Below, in pieces: positions 17,916-26,573 of a DNA stretch of 64,000 nucleotides. Each line of letters starts with the position of its first letter. Positions within the stretch are counted from its first letter, which is position 1. The notes under the pieces were generated by a model. That model was given only the letters and a program-made list of their open reading frames with translations, was not told the origin of the DNA and did no database searches. The position numbers and the translations under genes were made by a program. This DNA is from Rhodovulum sp. ES.010 (GTDB lineage: Bacteria; Pseudomonadota; Alphaproteobacteria; Rhodobacterales; Rhodobacteraceae), in the NCBI RefSeq assembly GCF_900142935.1, contig NZ_FSRS01000001.1:3450501-3514500 (forward strand), given 5' to 3'.

Positions 17916-19438
17916 GCCGCCTGGTCCTGGTGCTGGGCGATCAGCTCTCGCCCGGCCTCTCGGCGCTGGCCGAGGCGGACAAGGCGCGCGATCTGGTGGT
18001 GATGGCCGAGGTGATGGACGAGGCCACCTATGTCCGCCACCACCCCAAGAAGATCGCCTTCTGTTTCGCCGCCATGCGCAAGTTCGCCGCCCGGCTGGAG
18101 GCGGAGGGCTGGCGTGTCGCCTATACCCGCCTCGACGAGGACGACAACCGCCAGTCCATCGTCGGCGAGCTTTTGCGCCGGGCCGAGGCCGAGGGCGCCG
18201 ACGAGGTGCTGGCCACCGAGCCCGGCGAATGGCGGCTGATCGAGGCGCTGAGCCACGCGCCGCTGCGGGTGCGCCAGCTTTCCGACACCCGGTTCATCGC
18301 CTCCCATGCCGAGTTCGACGCCTGGGCCGACGGGCGGAAATCGCTGCGGATGGAGTATTTCTACCGCGAGATGCGGCGCAAGACCGGTCTGTTGATGGCG
18401 GGCGACGACCCCGCGGGCGGCAAGTGGAACTTCGACCACGAGAACCGCAAGCCCGCCTCGGACGACCTGTTCCGCAAGGGGCCGCCGCGTTTCGCGCCCG
18501 ACGAAACCGTGGACGCGGTGCTCGACCTCGTCGAGAAACGCTTCCCCGACAATTTCGGCCGGCTCCGCCCGTTCTGGTTCGCGACCGATGCGGAGCAGGC
18601 GGGCCAGGCGCTCGACCATTTCCTGGCCCATGCGCTGCCCTCGTTCGGCGACTACCAGGACGCGATGCTGGAAGACGACCGCTTCCTCTATCACGCGGTC
18701 ATTTCGGTCTACCTGAACGCGGGGCTGCTCGACCCGCTGGAGGTCTGCAAGCGGGCGGAACGGGAATACGAAGAGGGCACCGCCCCGATCAACGCCGTCG
18801 AAGGCTTCATCCGCCAGATCCTCGGCTGGCGCGAATATGTCCGCGGCATCTATTTCCGCGAAGGCCCGGACTATCCGCGCCGCAACGCGCTGAACCACCA
18901 GCGCAAGCTCCCCGGCCTCTACTGGGGCGCCGAGACCAGGATGAACTGCCTCGCCCACGCCGTCGCCCAGACGCGCGACGAGGCCTATGCCCACCACATC
19001 CAGCGGCTGATGGTGACCGGCAATTTCGCGCTGCTCGCGGGCATCGACCCCGCCGAGGTCCATGACTGGTACCTGTCGGTCTATGCCGACGCTTATGAAT
19101 GGGTCGAGGCGCCGAACACGGTGGGCATGAGCCAGTTCGCCGACGGGGGCATCATCGCGTCGAAACCCTACGTCTCGTCGGGCAATTACATCTCCAAGAT
19201 GTCCGACTATTGCGGCGGCTGCGCCTACAAGGTGACGCAGAAGACGGGGGAGGGGGCCTGCCCGTTCAACCTGCTTTACTGGTACTTCCTCGACCGCCAC
19301 CGCGCGCGGTTCGAGGGCAATCCGCGCATGGCGCAGATGTACCGGACCTGGGACCGGATGGATGCCGACAGGCGGCGCGCGGTGCTGGACGGGGCGTCGG
19401 ACGTGCTCGACCGGCTGGACCGGGGCGCGACGGTCTGA
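17912..19438 (+). CDS. Iron-sulfur photolyase/cryptochrome, PhrB/CryB type
   Basis: 508 residues from GTG 17912 (GTG 17909 is also possible). The N-terminal Rossmann domain starts VLVLGDQLSPGLSAL, and the C-terminal FAD domain contains EGFIRQILGWREYVRG and VEAPNTVGMSQFADGG. Cysteines fall at 346, 434, 437 and 450 (RMNCLAHAV, YCGGCAYKV, GACPFN), with the same spacing as the four ligands of the [4Fe-4S] cluster in Agrobacterium PhrB (350, 438, 441, 454). Family members repair (6-4) photoproducts or, as Rhodobacter CryB, also affect photosynthesis-gene expression. Which applies here cannot be told from sequence. Confidence 0.9.
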   Translation: MSRLVLVLGDQLSPGLSALAEADKARDLVVMAEVMDEATYVRHHPKKIAFCFAAMRKFAARLEAEGWRVAYTRLDEDDNRQSIVGELLRRAEAEGADEVLATEPGEWRLIEALSHAPLRVRQLSDTRFIASHAEFDAWADGRKSLRMEYFYREMRRKTGLLMAGDDPAGGKWNFDHENRKPASDDLFRKGPPRFAPDETVDAVLDLVEKRFPDNFGRLRPFWFATDAEQAGQALDHFLAHALPSFGDYQDAMLEDDRFLYHAVISVYLNAGLLDPLEVCKRAEREYEEGTAPINAVEGFIRQILGWREYVRGIYFREGPDYPRRNALNHQRKLPGLYWGAETRMNCLAHAVAQTRDEAYAHHIQRLMVTGNFALLAGIDPAEVHDWYLSVYADAYEWVEAPNTVGMSQFADGGIIASKPYVSSGNYISKMSDYCGGCAYKVTQKTGEGACPFNLLYWYFLDRHRARFEGNPRMAQMYRTWDRMDADRRRAVLDGASDVLDRLDRGATV

Positions 19439-19451
19439 GCGCCGCGCCCGC

Positions 19452-20879
19452 CTATTCCGTCGCGGCCGCCTCGGCCCCGGTGGTCAGCACGCCGTTCTGC
19501 CAGTTCCCGGCCCGCACCTCGCCGTCGGAATAGCGCATCACGCCCTCGCCCTCGTACTTGCCGTCGGCGAACATGCCCTCGTAGACATCGCCATTGGCAT
19601 AGGTGGCCTCGCCGGGGCCGTCGAACTTGCCCGCCTTCCAGCCGCCGGTATAGCTGAACCCGTCGGGCATGGTGATCGTGCCCTGGCCGTCGCGCTGGCC
19701 CTTCACGAACCGGCCGGTATAGACCGAGCGGTCGGCGTAGGTCGCCGTGCCCTCGCCGTGGCGCAACCCGTTCTGCCACGCGCCGGTATAGGTATAGCCG
19801 CCCTCGTGGGTCATCGTGCCCTGCCCGTGATAGGCGGCGTCCTTGAACTGTCCCTCGTAGACGAGCCCGTTGGGAAAGGTGGCGCGGCCCTCGCCCTCGA
19901 TCACGCCGGCCTTCCAGTCGCCCTCGTAGGTGGACCCGTCCGCATAGGTGACCTTGCCCTGCCCATGGGGCAGGTCGTCCAGGAACTGGCCCGTATAGAC
20001 CGACCCGTCGGGATAGGTCAGCCGGCCCTCGCCCTCGATCCGGCCCGCGACCCAGTCGCCTTCGTAGCGGTAGCCGTCGGCGCCGATGAAGGTGCCCGTT
20101 CCGTGGCGCTTGTCGCTTTGATACGCGCCTTCGTAGACGTCGCCATTGGCATAGGTGACCTTGCCGGTCCCGTGCCGCTCGCCATCGACGAAGAGCCCTG
20201 CGTAGGTGTCGCCGTTGGGCTGGGTGAGCGTGCCGAGCCCGTTCATCTCGCCGTTCTTCCAGGCGCCGGAATAGGTCAGCCCCTCGGGCGTGGTCAGCGT
20301 GCCCTTGCCCTCGCGCTGGTTGGCCTTCATCTCGCCTTCGTAGACGCGCCCGCCGGGATAGGTGATCTTGCCCTTGCCCTCCTTGGCGCCGTTCACCCAG
20401 GTGCCCTCGTAGACATAGCCGTTGGGGCTTTTCATGGTGCCGACGCCGTGGTGCACGGCATTGCGGAACTCGCCCTCGTAGCGCACCCCGTTGGCATAGA
20501 CGGCGACCCCGGTGCCGGTGATCTTGCCGTCCTCCCATTCGCCCTCGTAGGTGCCGCCGTCGGCGAAGGTGATCTTGCCGATCCCGTGCGGCTTGCCGTC
20601 CAGGAATTCGCCCTCGTAGACCGAGCCGTTGACCAGCCGGGCGACGCCCTCGCCCTCGATCCGGCCCTCGACCCAGTCGCCGGTATATTCGTAGCCGTTC
20701 GGCAGCCGGTAGGTGCCGCGCCCGTGCTGCTTGCCGTCCTTGAAGGTGCCTTCGTAGATACCGCCGTCGTCGTATTGACGGGTGACGACGTCTTCGGTCT
20801 GCTGGGCGGCGACCACGCCCGCCCCCGTCAGGACGCCCGCCAGCGCCAAGCACGCGATTGCCTTGCCAGCCTTCTGCAC
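19452..20879 (-). CDS. Exported protein built of 18 MORN repeats
   Basis: 475 residues from GTG at 20879, which has AAGGGGG upstream; a longer in-frame ATG start at 20984 would bury the signal peptide. Residues 1-26 are a signal peptide (AIACLALAGVLTGAGVVAA). Then come 18 consecutive 23-residue MORN repeats (pattern YEGEFxDGKxHGxG) and a partial 19th. There is no other domain. MORN arrays form elongated beta-sheets that bind proteins or lipids, so an envelope scaffold role is inferred. It is convergent with the photolyase gene and divergent from nadE. Confidence 0.9.
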   Translation of the reverse strand: MQKAGKAIACLALAGVLTGAGVVAAQQTEDVVTRQYDDGGIYEGTFKDGKQHGRGTYRLPNGYEYTGDWVEGRIEGEGVARLVNGSVYEGEFLDGKPHGIGKITFADGGTYEGEWEDGKITGTGVAVYANGVRYEGEFRNAVHHGVGTMKSPNGYVYEGTWVNGAKEGKGKITYPGGRVYEGEMKANQREGKGTLTTPEGLTYSGAWKNGEMNGLGTLTQPNGDTYAGLFVDGERHGTGKVTYANGDVYEGAYQSDKRHGTGTFIGADGYRYEGDWVAGRIEGEGRLTYPDGSVYTGQFLDDLPHGQGKVTYADGSTYEGDWKAGVIEGEGRATFPNGLVYEGQFKDAAYHGQGTMTHEGGYTYTGAWQNGLRHGEGTATYADRSVYTGRFVKGQRDGQGTITMPDGFSYTGGWKAGKFDGPGEATYANGDVYEGMFADGKYEGEGVMRYSDGEVRAGNWQNGVLTTGAEAAATE

Positions 20880-21032
20880 CTGAGCCCCCTTCGCCCAATC
20901 CTGCCCGGACCTCGTGAAAGCGGGGAAACCGTAATTGAGGGGCGCAGGGCTTACAACGGTTTTCGGGTCCCCGGCGGCTTTCACTTCCGCGTCAGTCTGC
21001 TAAGACGCGGGCAGGACAAGACGGGGAGGCCC

Positions 21033-22691
21033 ATGGCCGAGAGGTTCCGCCTGACGCTCGCGCAGCTCAACCCCACGATGGGGGCGCTCGCCGACAATGC
21101 GGCCAAGGCCCGCGCCGCCTGGGACGAGGCGCGCCGCGCCGGCGCCGACATGGTGGCGCTGCCCGAGATGTTCCTGACCGGCTACCAGGTGCAGGACATC
21201 GTGATGAAGCCCGCCTTCACCGCCGATGCCATGGCCCATGTGGAACGTCTGGCGCGCGACTGCGCCGACGGCCCCGCGCTGGGGATCGGCGCGCCCTACG
21301 CGGCCCACGGACACCTCTACAACGCCTATTTTTTCTGCCAGGGCGGCGCGGTCACCGCGCGCATCTTCAAGCACCACCTGCCCAATGACGGGGTGTTCGA
21401 CGAAAAGCGCGTCTACGACAGCGGCCCGATCAACGGCCCCTATTCGGTCGGCCCGGTGCGGATCGGCACGCCGGTCTGCGAGGATTCGTGGTTCGACGAC
21501 GTGGCCGAGGCGCTGGCCGAAACCGGCGCCGAGATCCTGCTGGTGCCCAACGGCTCGCCCTATTTCCGCGACAAGTTCGACATCCGGCTGAACCTGATGG
21601 TCAAGCGCGTGACCGAGACCGGGCTGCCGCTGATCTATCTCAACCTCGTGGGCGCGCAGGACGACCAGGTGTTCGACGGGGCGAGCTTCGTGCTCAACCC
21701 CGGCGGCGCGCTGACCCACCTGCTGCCCGCCTTCGACCAGACGCTGGCCCATGTCGATTTCACCCGCACGCCCGAGGGCTGGCGCGCCGAGACCGGCAAG
21801 CGCGCGATCAACCCCGATGCGTGGGAACAGGACTATCGCGCCATGGTCGAGGCGCTGCGCGACTACGTGTGGAAAACCGGTTTCGCGAAGGTGCTGCTGG
21901 GCCTCTCGGGCGGCGTCGATTCCGCGCTGGTCGCCGCCATCGCCGCCGACGCGCTGGGCCCCGACAACGTCCGCTGCGTGATGCTGCCCTCGGAATACAC
22001 CTCCGAGACCTCGCTGGAGGATGCCGCCGCCGTCGCCCGCGCGCTGGGCTGCCACCTCGACGAGGTGCCGATCGCCGACCCCCGCGCCGCGGTGGCCGAG
22101 GCGCTGGCCCCGTTCTTTGCCGGCACCGATCCCGGCATCGCCGAGGAGAACATCCAGTCGCGCCTGCGCGGGCTGATCCTGATGGCGCTGTCGAACAAGT
22201 TCGGCGAGATGCTCCTGACCACCGGCAACAAGTCCGAGGTGGCGGTGGGCTACGCCACGATCTACGGCGACATGGCCGGCGGCTACAACCCGATCAAGGA
22301 CCTCTACAAGACCCGCGTCTTCGAAACCTGCCGCTGGCGCAACGCCAACCATCGCGACTGGATGAAAGGGCCGGCCGGCGCGGTGATCCCGCCCCGCGTC
22401 ATCGACAAGCCGCCCTCGGCGGAACTGCGCGAAGACCAGAAGGACGAGGACAGCCTGCCGCCCTACGACCTGCTCGACCGCATCCTCGAAGGGCTGATCG
22501 ACAAGGAACGGTCGGTCGCCGATCTGGTGGCCGAAGGCTTCGACCGCGACACCGTGAAAAAGGTCGAGCACCTGATCTATATCAGCGAATACAAGCGCTT
22601 CCAGTCCGCCCCCGGCCCCCGCCTGACGCCGCGCGCGTTCTGGCTCGACCGCCGCTATCCCATCGTCAACCGCTGGCGCGACCCGGGCTGA
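21033..22691 (+). CDS. nadE: Glutamine-dependent NAD+ synthetase
   Basis: 552 residues; last step of NAD synthesis, deamido-NAD to NAD using glutamine. The N-terminal nitrilase-type glutaminase carries Glu (ALPEMFLTGY), Lys (IFKHHLPNDGVFDEKR) and Cys (TPVCEDSWF). The C-terminal synthetase has the PP-loop GLSGGVDSALVAA and TTGNKSEVAVGYATIYGDMAGG. Start ATG 21033 has GGGGAGG upstream. The fused glutaminase means it need not rely on free ammonia. Confidence 0.96.
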   Translation: MAERFRLTLAQLNPTMGALADNAAKARAAWDEARRAGADMVALPEMFLTGYQVQDIVMKPAFTADAMAHVERLARDCADGPALGIGAPYAAHGHLYNAYFFCQGGAVTARIFKHHLPNDGVFDEKRVYDSGPINGPYSVGPVRIGTPVCEDSWFDDVAEALAETGAEILLVPNGSPYFRDKFDIRLNLMVKRVTETGLPLIYLNLVGAQDDQVFDGASFVLNPGGALTHLLPAFDQTLAHVDFTRTPEGWRAETGKRAINPDAWEQDYRAMVEALRDYVWKTGFAKVLLGLSGGVDSALVAAIAADALGPDNVRCVMLPSEYTSETSLEDAAAVARALGCHLDEVPIADPRAAVAEALAPFFAGTDPGIAEENIQSRLRGLILMALSNKFGEMLLTTGNKSEVAVGYATIYGDMAGGYNPIKDLYKTRVFETCRWRNANHRDWMKGPAGAVIPPRVIDKPPSAELREDQKDEDSLPPYDLLDRILEGLIDKERSVADLVAEGFDRDTVKKVEHLIYISEYKRFQSAPGPRLTPRAFWLDRRYPIVNRWRDPG

Positions 22692-22703
22692 GGGGCGGCG
22701 GCG

Positions 22704-23159
22704 CTAGCGCGGCGCGAACGGCACGACCGCGCGCCGCCCGCCCTGCCACGCGCGGAAGGCGCGCGCCTCGGTGTCCAGGATGTCGGGCATCCCCTCGGTC
22801 CGGGCGCGGGCGATATCCCCCCGCAGCGTCGCCAGCGGCACGCGCCATTTGCGCGCGACCTGTCGGGCGAGGCTGTCGCCGTCGATCTCGTAGCCGCGCT
22901 CCTCCGCGCGCGCCGCGATCCGCAGGTAGTTGGCCGCCGCCGTGTCGCGGCGAATCTCTTCCGGCGCCAGGACGTGGTCGCCGGTGCGCGCGCCCGGCGC
23001 GCGGGCCTGCCCGAAGGCGCCCGACAGCCAGGCCGCCAGCGCATGCCGGGTGCGCCGCGGCAACGCCCCGCCCGCGATCAGCAGCGCGACCAGCGGCGAC
23101 GGGTCGCCCATGGCCGCCAGCCACACCTCGACCGGGTCGGCGAAGTCCACATCTTCCAT
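22704..23159 (-). CDS. Uncharacterised 151-residue protein
   Basis: Not recognised. From ATG 23159 it begins MEDVDFADPVEVWLAAMGDP. It is rich in Arg and Ala, largely helical in appearance, with no signal peptide, membrane segment or cysteine pattern. LARQVARKWRVPLATLRGDI resembles a short helix-turn-helix, which is only an impression. It ends 12 bases from nadE (convergent) and lies downstream of the sugar-kinase gene with a 107-base gap. Confidence 0.65.
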   Translation of the reverse strand: MEDVDFADPVEVWLAAMGDPSPLVALLIAGGALPRRTRHALAAWLSGAFGQARAPGARTGDHVLAPEEIRRDTAAANYLRIAARAEERGYEIDGDSLARQVARKWRVPLATLRGDIARARTEGMPDILDTEARAFRAWQGGRRAVVPFAPR

Positions 23160-23266
23160 GGTTCGCTCCCTTCGCGGACGGAAGCATACAACACCATCGC
23201 CGTGCGGCGAATTGACCGCAGTTAAGGCATCGCCGGGCGGGCGCGCGGACGACGCGCGCCCCGCGC

Positions 23267-24217
23267 TCAGCCGAGCGCGCTGACCGGGCAGCGCTCCAGC
23301 AGCGCCTCGGTCTCCTCGCGGGTGCACAGCGCGGTCGCGTCGGTCATCACCGCCGCGCTCGCCGCCGCCGCGCCCCATTGCAGCGCAGAGGCCAGGTCGC
23401 CGCCGCTGGCCAGCGTCATCGTGAAGGCGCCGACGAAACTGTCGCCCGCCCCCACCTTGGAGCGCACCGGCACCTCGGCCGCCGCGGCGTGCAGGCGCAG
23501 GCCCTCGGCGGCCAGCACCGACCCGTCCGCGCCGCGGGCGATCACCACGACAGAGGCGATGCCGTCGGCCACCAGGTCGGCCGCGAAATCGGCGCTGTCC
23601 TCGCGGCTCGTCAGGGGGCGCCCGGCCAGGGCCTCGGCTTCGGAGCGGTCCATCCGCAGCGCGAAGGGCGCCGCCTCCAGCCCCCGCACGAGGCGCTCCA
23701 GCGCGGGGCCCGATGTGTCCACCACCAGCCGGGCGCCGCGCGCGCGCAGCTTGGCGCCGAGGCGGGCGGGCATGTCGTCGGGCAGCCCGCGCGGCACGCT
23801 GCCCGAGATCACCACATAGCCGTCCTCGGGCACCGCCGTCGTGATCGCGGCGAGGATCGCCTTCAGCCCCGCCGCGTTCCAGACCGGCCCCGGCAGCACG
23901 AAGCGGAACTGCTCGCCGGTGGCGCGGTCGGTCACCGCAAGGCTCAGCCGCGTCTCGCCCGGCGCCTTGAGCGGGATGAGACGGATACCCTCGCGTTCCA
24001 GCAGCGCCTTGAGCTTGTCGCCGTTATGCCCGTCGAGCGCGACCAGCGCCCGGCTTTCGCCGCCGAGCAGTCGGATCGCGCGCGACACGTTGATCCCGCC
24101 CCCGCCCGGATCGGTGACCGCGGGGGCACAGCGCAGCTTCTCGTTCGCCACCACATGCGGGACCGAGCTCGAGAGATCCACGGTCGGGTTCAGGGTAACG
24201 GTCAGAATGTCCTGCAT
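23267..24217 (-). CDS. 1-phosphofructokinase-family hexose kinase (PfkB type)
   Basis: 316 residues, ribokinase/PfkB fold. Seen: TLNPTVDLSSSVPHV start, DPGGGGINVSRAIRLLGG (signature 1, substrate binding) and SKVGAGDSFVGAFTM (signature 2 with catalytic Asp). The family includes 6-phosphofructokinase II, 1-phosphofructokinase and tagatose-6-phosphate kinase. No transporter or aldolase gene lies alongside to decide the substrate. A strong inverted repeat at 24337-24410 lies upstream. Confidence 0.85.
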   Translation of the reverse strand: MQDILTVTLNPTVDLSSSVPHVVANEKLRCAPAVTDPGGGGINVSRAIRLLGGESRALVALDGHNGDKLKALLEREGIRLIPLKAPGETRLSLAVTDRATGEQFRFVLPGPVWNAAGLKAILAAITTAVPEDGYVVISGSVPRGLPDDMPARLGAKLRARGARLVVDTSGPALERLVRGLEAAPFALRMDRSEAEALAGRPLTSREDSADFAADLVADGIASVVVIARGADGSVLAAEGLRLHAAAAEVPVRSKVGAGDSFVGAFTMTLASGGDLASALQWGAAAASAAVMTDATALCTREETEALLERCPVSALG

Positions 24218-24336
24218 GGGGCGGGCCGGTCCTTTGGCAGTCGCCGCGGGAGAGTGCCACCCGACGCCGCCCGCGCCAAGCCCCGATCCGATGGCGGCGC
24301 AGGGGCAGGGGGCTCTGCCCCCCGTCCTTCGGACGT

Positions 24337-24410
24337 CCCCCGGGATATTTCCGGCCAGAAGAAGTCAGAGATCGTGACCGGTCTTCTTCTGGCCGGAAAT
24401 ATCCCGGGGG
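24337..24410. repeat. 28-bp perfect inverted repeat (intergenic palindrome)
   Basis: Arms at 24337-24364 and 24383-24410 are exact reverse complements over 28 bases, with an 18-base loop. Each arm contains GGGATATTTCCGGCCAGAAG or its complement and ends in a run of five C or G. A diverged single arm occurs at 17185-17211. It sits between two minus-strand genes and could act as a terminator or be a dispersed element inserted in inverted tandem. Confidence 0.85.
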
Positions 24411-24488
24411 GTCTCGGGGGGCGGCGCCCCCCGGCGGGTCGCCCCGGCGCAGCCGGGGCGAAACCCGACATCGCCGGACGCGGCCCCT

Positions 24489-24909
24489 CTAGTTCCCCTG
24501 GATCGAGGACAGGTATTCGATCCGCGCCAGGATGCGGGTGCGCGCATAGACGTCCTGTTGCTCCGGTGTACGGGCGATGGTCCGGTCGTCGGCCCCGATC
24601 CGCGCCTGGTAGCGCGCGCCCCAGACCGGCATGTCGCGCATGCCATGCGCCGGGACATCCGCCGTTCCGTCGATGGTCGCGTAGACGCTTTCGACCGGGA
24701 ACACGCCGCCGTTTCTCTCCGTCAGCGCCGTGAGGTCGGCGGCCCGATCTCCAGCATGCCCGCCATCGGCCGTTGCCGTCGCCCTCCGCGCCGTGGCAGG
24801 CCGCACAGCCGTTGCGGTATTCGAACGCCCCGAGGCTCATCCGTTGCGCCTGCGCCGCTCCGCCGAAACAGATCGCCGCATCGCAGGACAGTGCAAGACA
24901 GGTTTTCAT
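24489..24909 (-). pseudogene. Small periplasmic cytochrome c, broken by two frame changes
   Basis: From ATG 24909: a signal-peptide-like start ending GGAAQAQ, then haem-binding CAACHGAEGDGNG. The sequence continues in a second frame as MAGMLEIGPP (from about 24768) and in a third as DLTALTERNGGVFPVES (from about 24738) down to the stop at 24489, with MPVWG as likely Met haem ligand. Both breaks look like loss of one base in C-rich runs. Read through, it would be a normal ~140-residue single-haem protein. Real decay and sequencing or assembly error both fit. Confidence 0.75.
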
Positions 24910-25047
24910 CGCCCCCTCCCGGACCCCGGTCCGGGGGGCAGGCCTGTCGACGCGGCTGCCGCGTGTCAGTGACGGTCCCCTGATCCCGCGACGTGGCGGG
25001 CCGGCCGCCCCCCCCCCCCGCGCGGCCGGGCGGGGCAGGGCGGGGCG

Positions 25048-25962
25048 TCAGCCCAGCATCATCTGGTAGCTCGCCGGCACGTAGCGGTAGCCCGCGTCGC
25101 GCGGCTCGACGAAGCCGTAGCCCGGGAACGGCATGTGGTAGCCGATGAAGGGCGTCCTGTCGGCGGCCAGCATGTCGAGCATCCGCTTGCGGGTCGCCGC
25201 CGCCGCCGCCTTGTCGCGGTCGTACAGCACCTCCCACTCGGGATGCGCCAGCGACCAGACGTAGTGGTTGGCGAAATCCGCCGCGATCACCAGCTGCTTG
25301 CCCTCGCTTTCCAGCATGTAGGCCATGTGCCCCGGCGTGTGGCCGAAGGCCGCCATCGCGGTCACGCCGCCGGCGACCGCGCCGCCGTCGTCGAGGAAGG
25401 TCATCCGCTCGGCCAGCGGGCGCACCTTGGCCTCGAAGGTTTCGTCGCCCGACATGTCCCAGGCGTCGAACTCGGCCGCGCCGGTGTAGTGGGCGGCGTT
25501 CGCGAAGGTCTGGCCGGCCGCGCCCGACAGCCCCCCGACATGGTCGCCATGCATGTGGGTGATGACCACCTTGTCGACCTGGTCGGCGCTGTAGCCCGCC
25601 GCCTCCAGCGCCGCCGTGATCCCTTCGGGGTTCAGCCCGGTGTCGAACAGGATCAGCTCCGCGCCCGTGTTCACCACCGTCGGCGTGAAGAAGAACTGCG
25701 CCTTGTCCGCGGGGATCAGGTTCGCCTCCGAGACCGCGGCGAACCGCTCGGGCGCGACGTTCAGCCCGAAGATGTTCTGCGGGTCCTCGACGGTCCGGGT
25801 GCCGGCCAGAAGCGTCGTCACCTCGAACCCGCCCAGGGCGAAGCGGTGGAACTGCGGCATCGTCGCGCCCATCATCGGCGCGCCGGCCCGCACCGGCGCG
25901 GCCGCGGCCAGCGGCAGGGCGGCGCCGGCCAGCATGGCCTGGCGGCGGGTCAGCTTGGTCAT
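25048..25962 (-). CDS. Exported metallo-beta-lactamase-fold hydrolase
   Basis: 304 residues from ATG 25962. The N-terminus (TRRQAMLAGAALPLAAAAPVRA) has twin Arg and a hydrophobic stretch, suggesting Tat export. The metal-binding motif THMHGDHVGGL is followed by FGHTPGHMAY and AADFANHYVW, matching the dinuclear zinc site of the MBL fold. The substrate is unknown; periplasmic lactonase-like or sulfur-related members share this architecture. The broken cytochrome c gene lies 138 bases downstream on the same strand, so they may have been an export-linked pair. An 11-base C run (25009-25019) lies between them. Confidence 0.88.
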   Translation of the reverse strand: MTKLTRRQAMLAGAALPLAAAAPVRAGAPMMGATMPQFHRFALGGFEVTTLLAGTRTVEDPQNIFGLNVAPERFAAVSEANLIPADKAQFFFTPTVVNTGAELILFDTGLNPEGITAALEAAGYSADQVDKVVITHMHGDHVGGLSGAAGQTFANAAHYTGAAEFDAWDMSGDETFEAKVRPLAERMTFLDDGGAVAGGVTAMAAFGHTPGHMAYMLESEGKQLVIAADFANHYVWSLAHPEWEVLYDRDKAAAAATRKRMLDMLAADRTPFIGYHMPFPGYGFVEPRDAGYRYVPASYQMMLG

Positions 25963-26081
25963 GGAACGGTCTCCCTCTCTGTCTCCCGCTGCAAGGATAG
26001 CGGCGCCGCGCGGCCTTTCCACATTCGGCCCCCGCGAAAGCCGCGCCGCCGCCCCCGCACCGGCGCACAGGCGCCCTGCGC

Positions 26082-26492
26082 TCATTCCCACCAGGGATCG
26101 ATGCGGGCGATGTCGTTGTCGGACCAGCCGAAGTGATGCGCGAACTCGTGCACCAGCACATGGGCGACCAGCACCTGCAGCGTCACCTCCTCGCGCTCCA
26201 CCCATTCGTCCAGGATCGGCCGGCGGAACAGCCAGATCGTGTCGGGGCGGTCGGGCTGGTCCATCACCGATTTCTCGGTCAGCGGGATGCCGTCGTAGAG
26301 GCCGGTCAACTCGAACGCGTCGTCGATCCCCATCTCGGCCAGCACGTCGTCGGGCGCGAAATCCTCTACCCGGATGGCCACCGCGCGCGCGGGCCCCCGG
26401 AACGGGTCGGGCAGCGCCTCGCGCGCCTCGTGCGCAAGCGCGGCGATCTCGTCGAGGCTGGGCGGCGTGCGGTGGCGAAACGGGTCGGTCAT
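26082..26492 (-). CDS. Small metallopeptidase-like protein (zincin fold)
   Basis: 136 residues from ATG 26492. It contains VHEFAHHFGWSD, an HExxH zinc motif with a third candidate ligand (Asp) after it, as in the possible metallopeptidase family of bacterial zincins (formerly DUF1025). No signal peptide, so cytosolic. No substrate is known for the family. It is divergent from gltX with 81 bases between the starts. Confidence 0.83.
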   Translation of the reverse strand: MTDPFRHRTPPSLDEIAALAHEAREALPDPFRGPARAVAIRVEDFAPDDVLAEMGIDDAFELTGLYDGIPLTEKSVMDQPDRPDTIWLFRRPILDEWVEREEVTLQVLVAHVLVHEFAHHFGWSDNDIARIDPWWE

Positions 26493-26573
26493 CGGGGCGG
26501 GCTCCGGGTCTCCGCCCTCATATGGACAAAACCGCCCGTCTGTGAAAGAGCGTCGGCGCAACAGGAGAGACCC

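Noticed and set aside
19362..22691. Apparent 1109-residue protein ending in NadE
   Set aside because: The first half is antisense to the MORN-repeat gene; NadE starts at ATG 21033 with a good ribosome-binding site.
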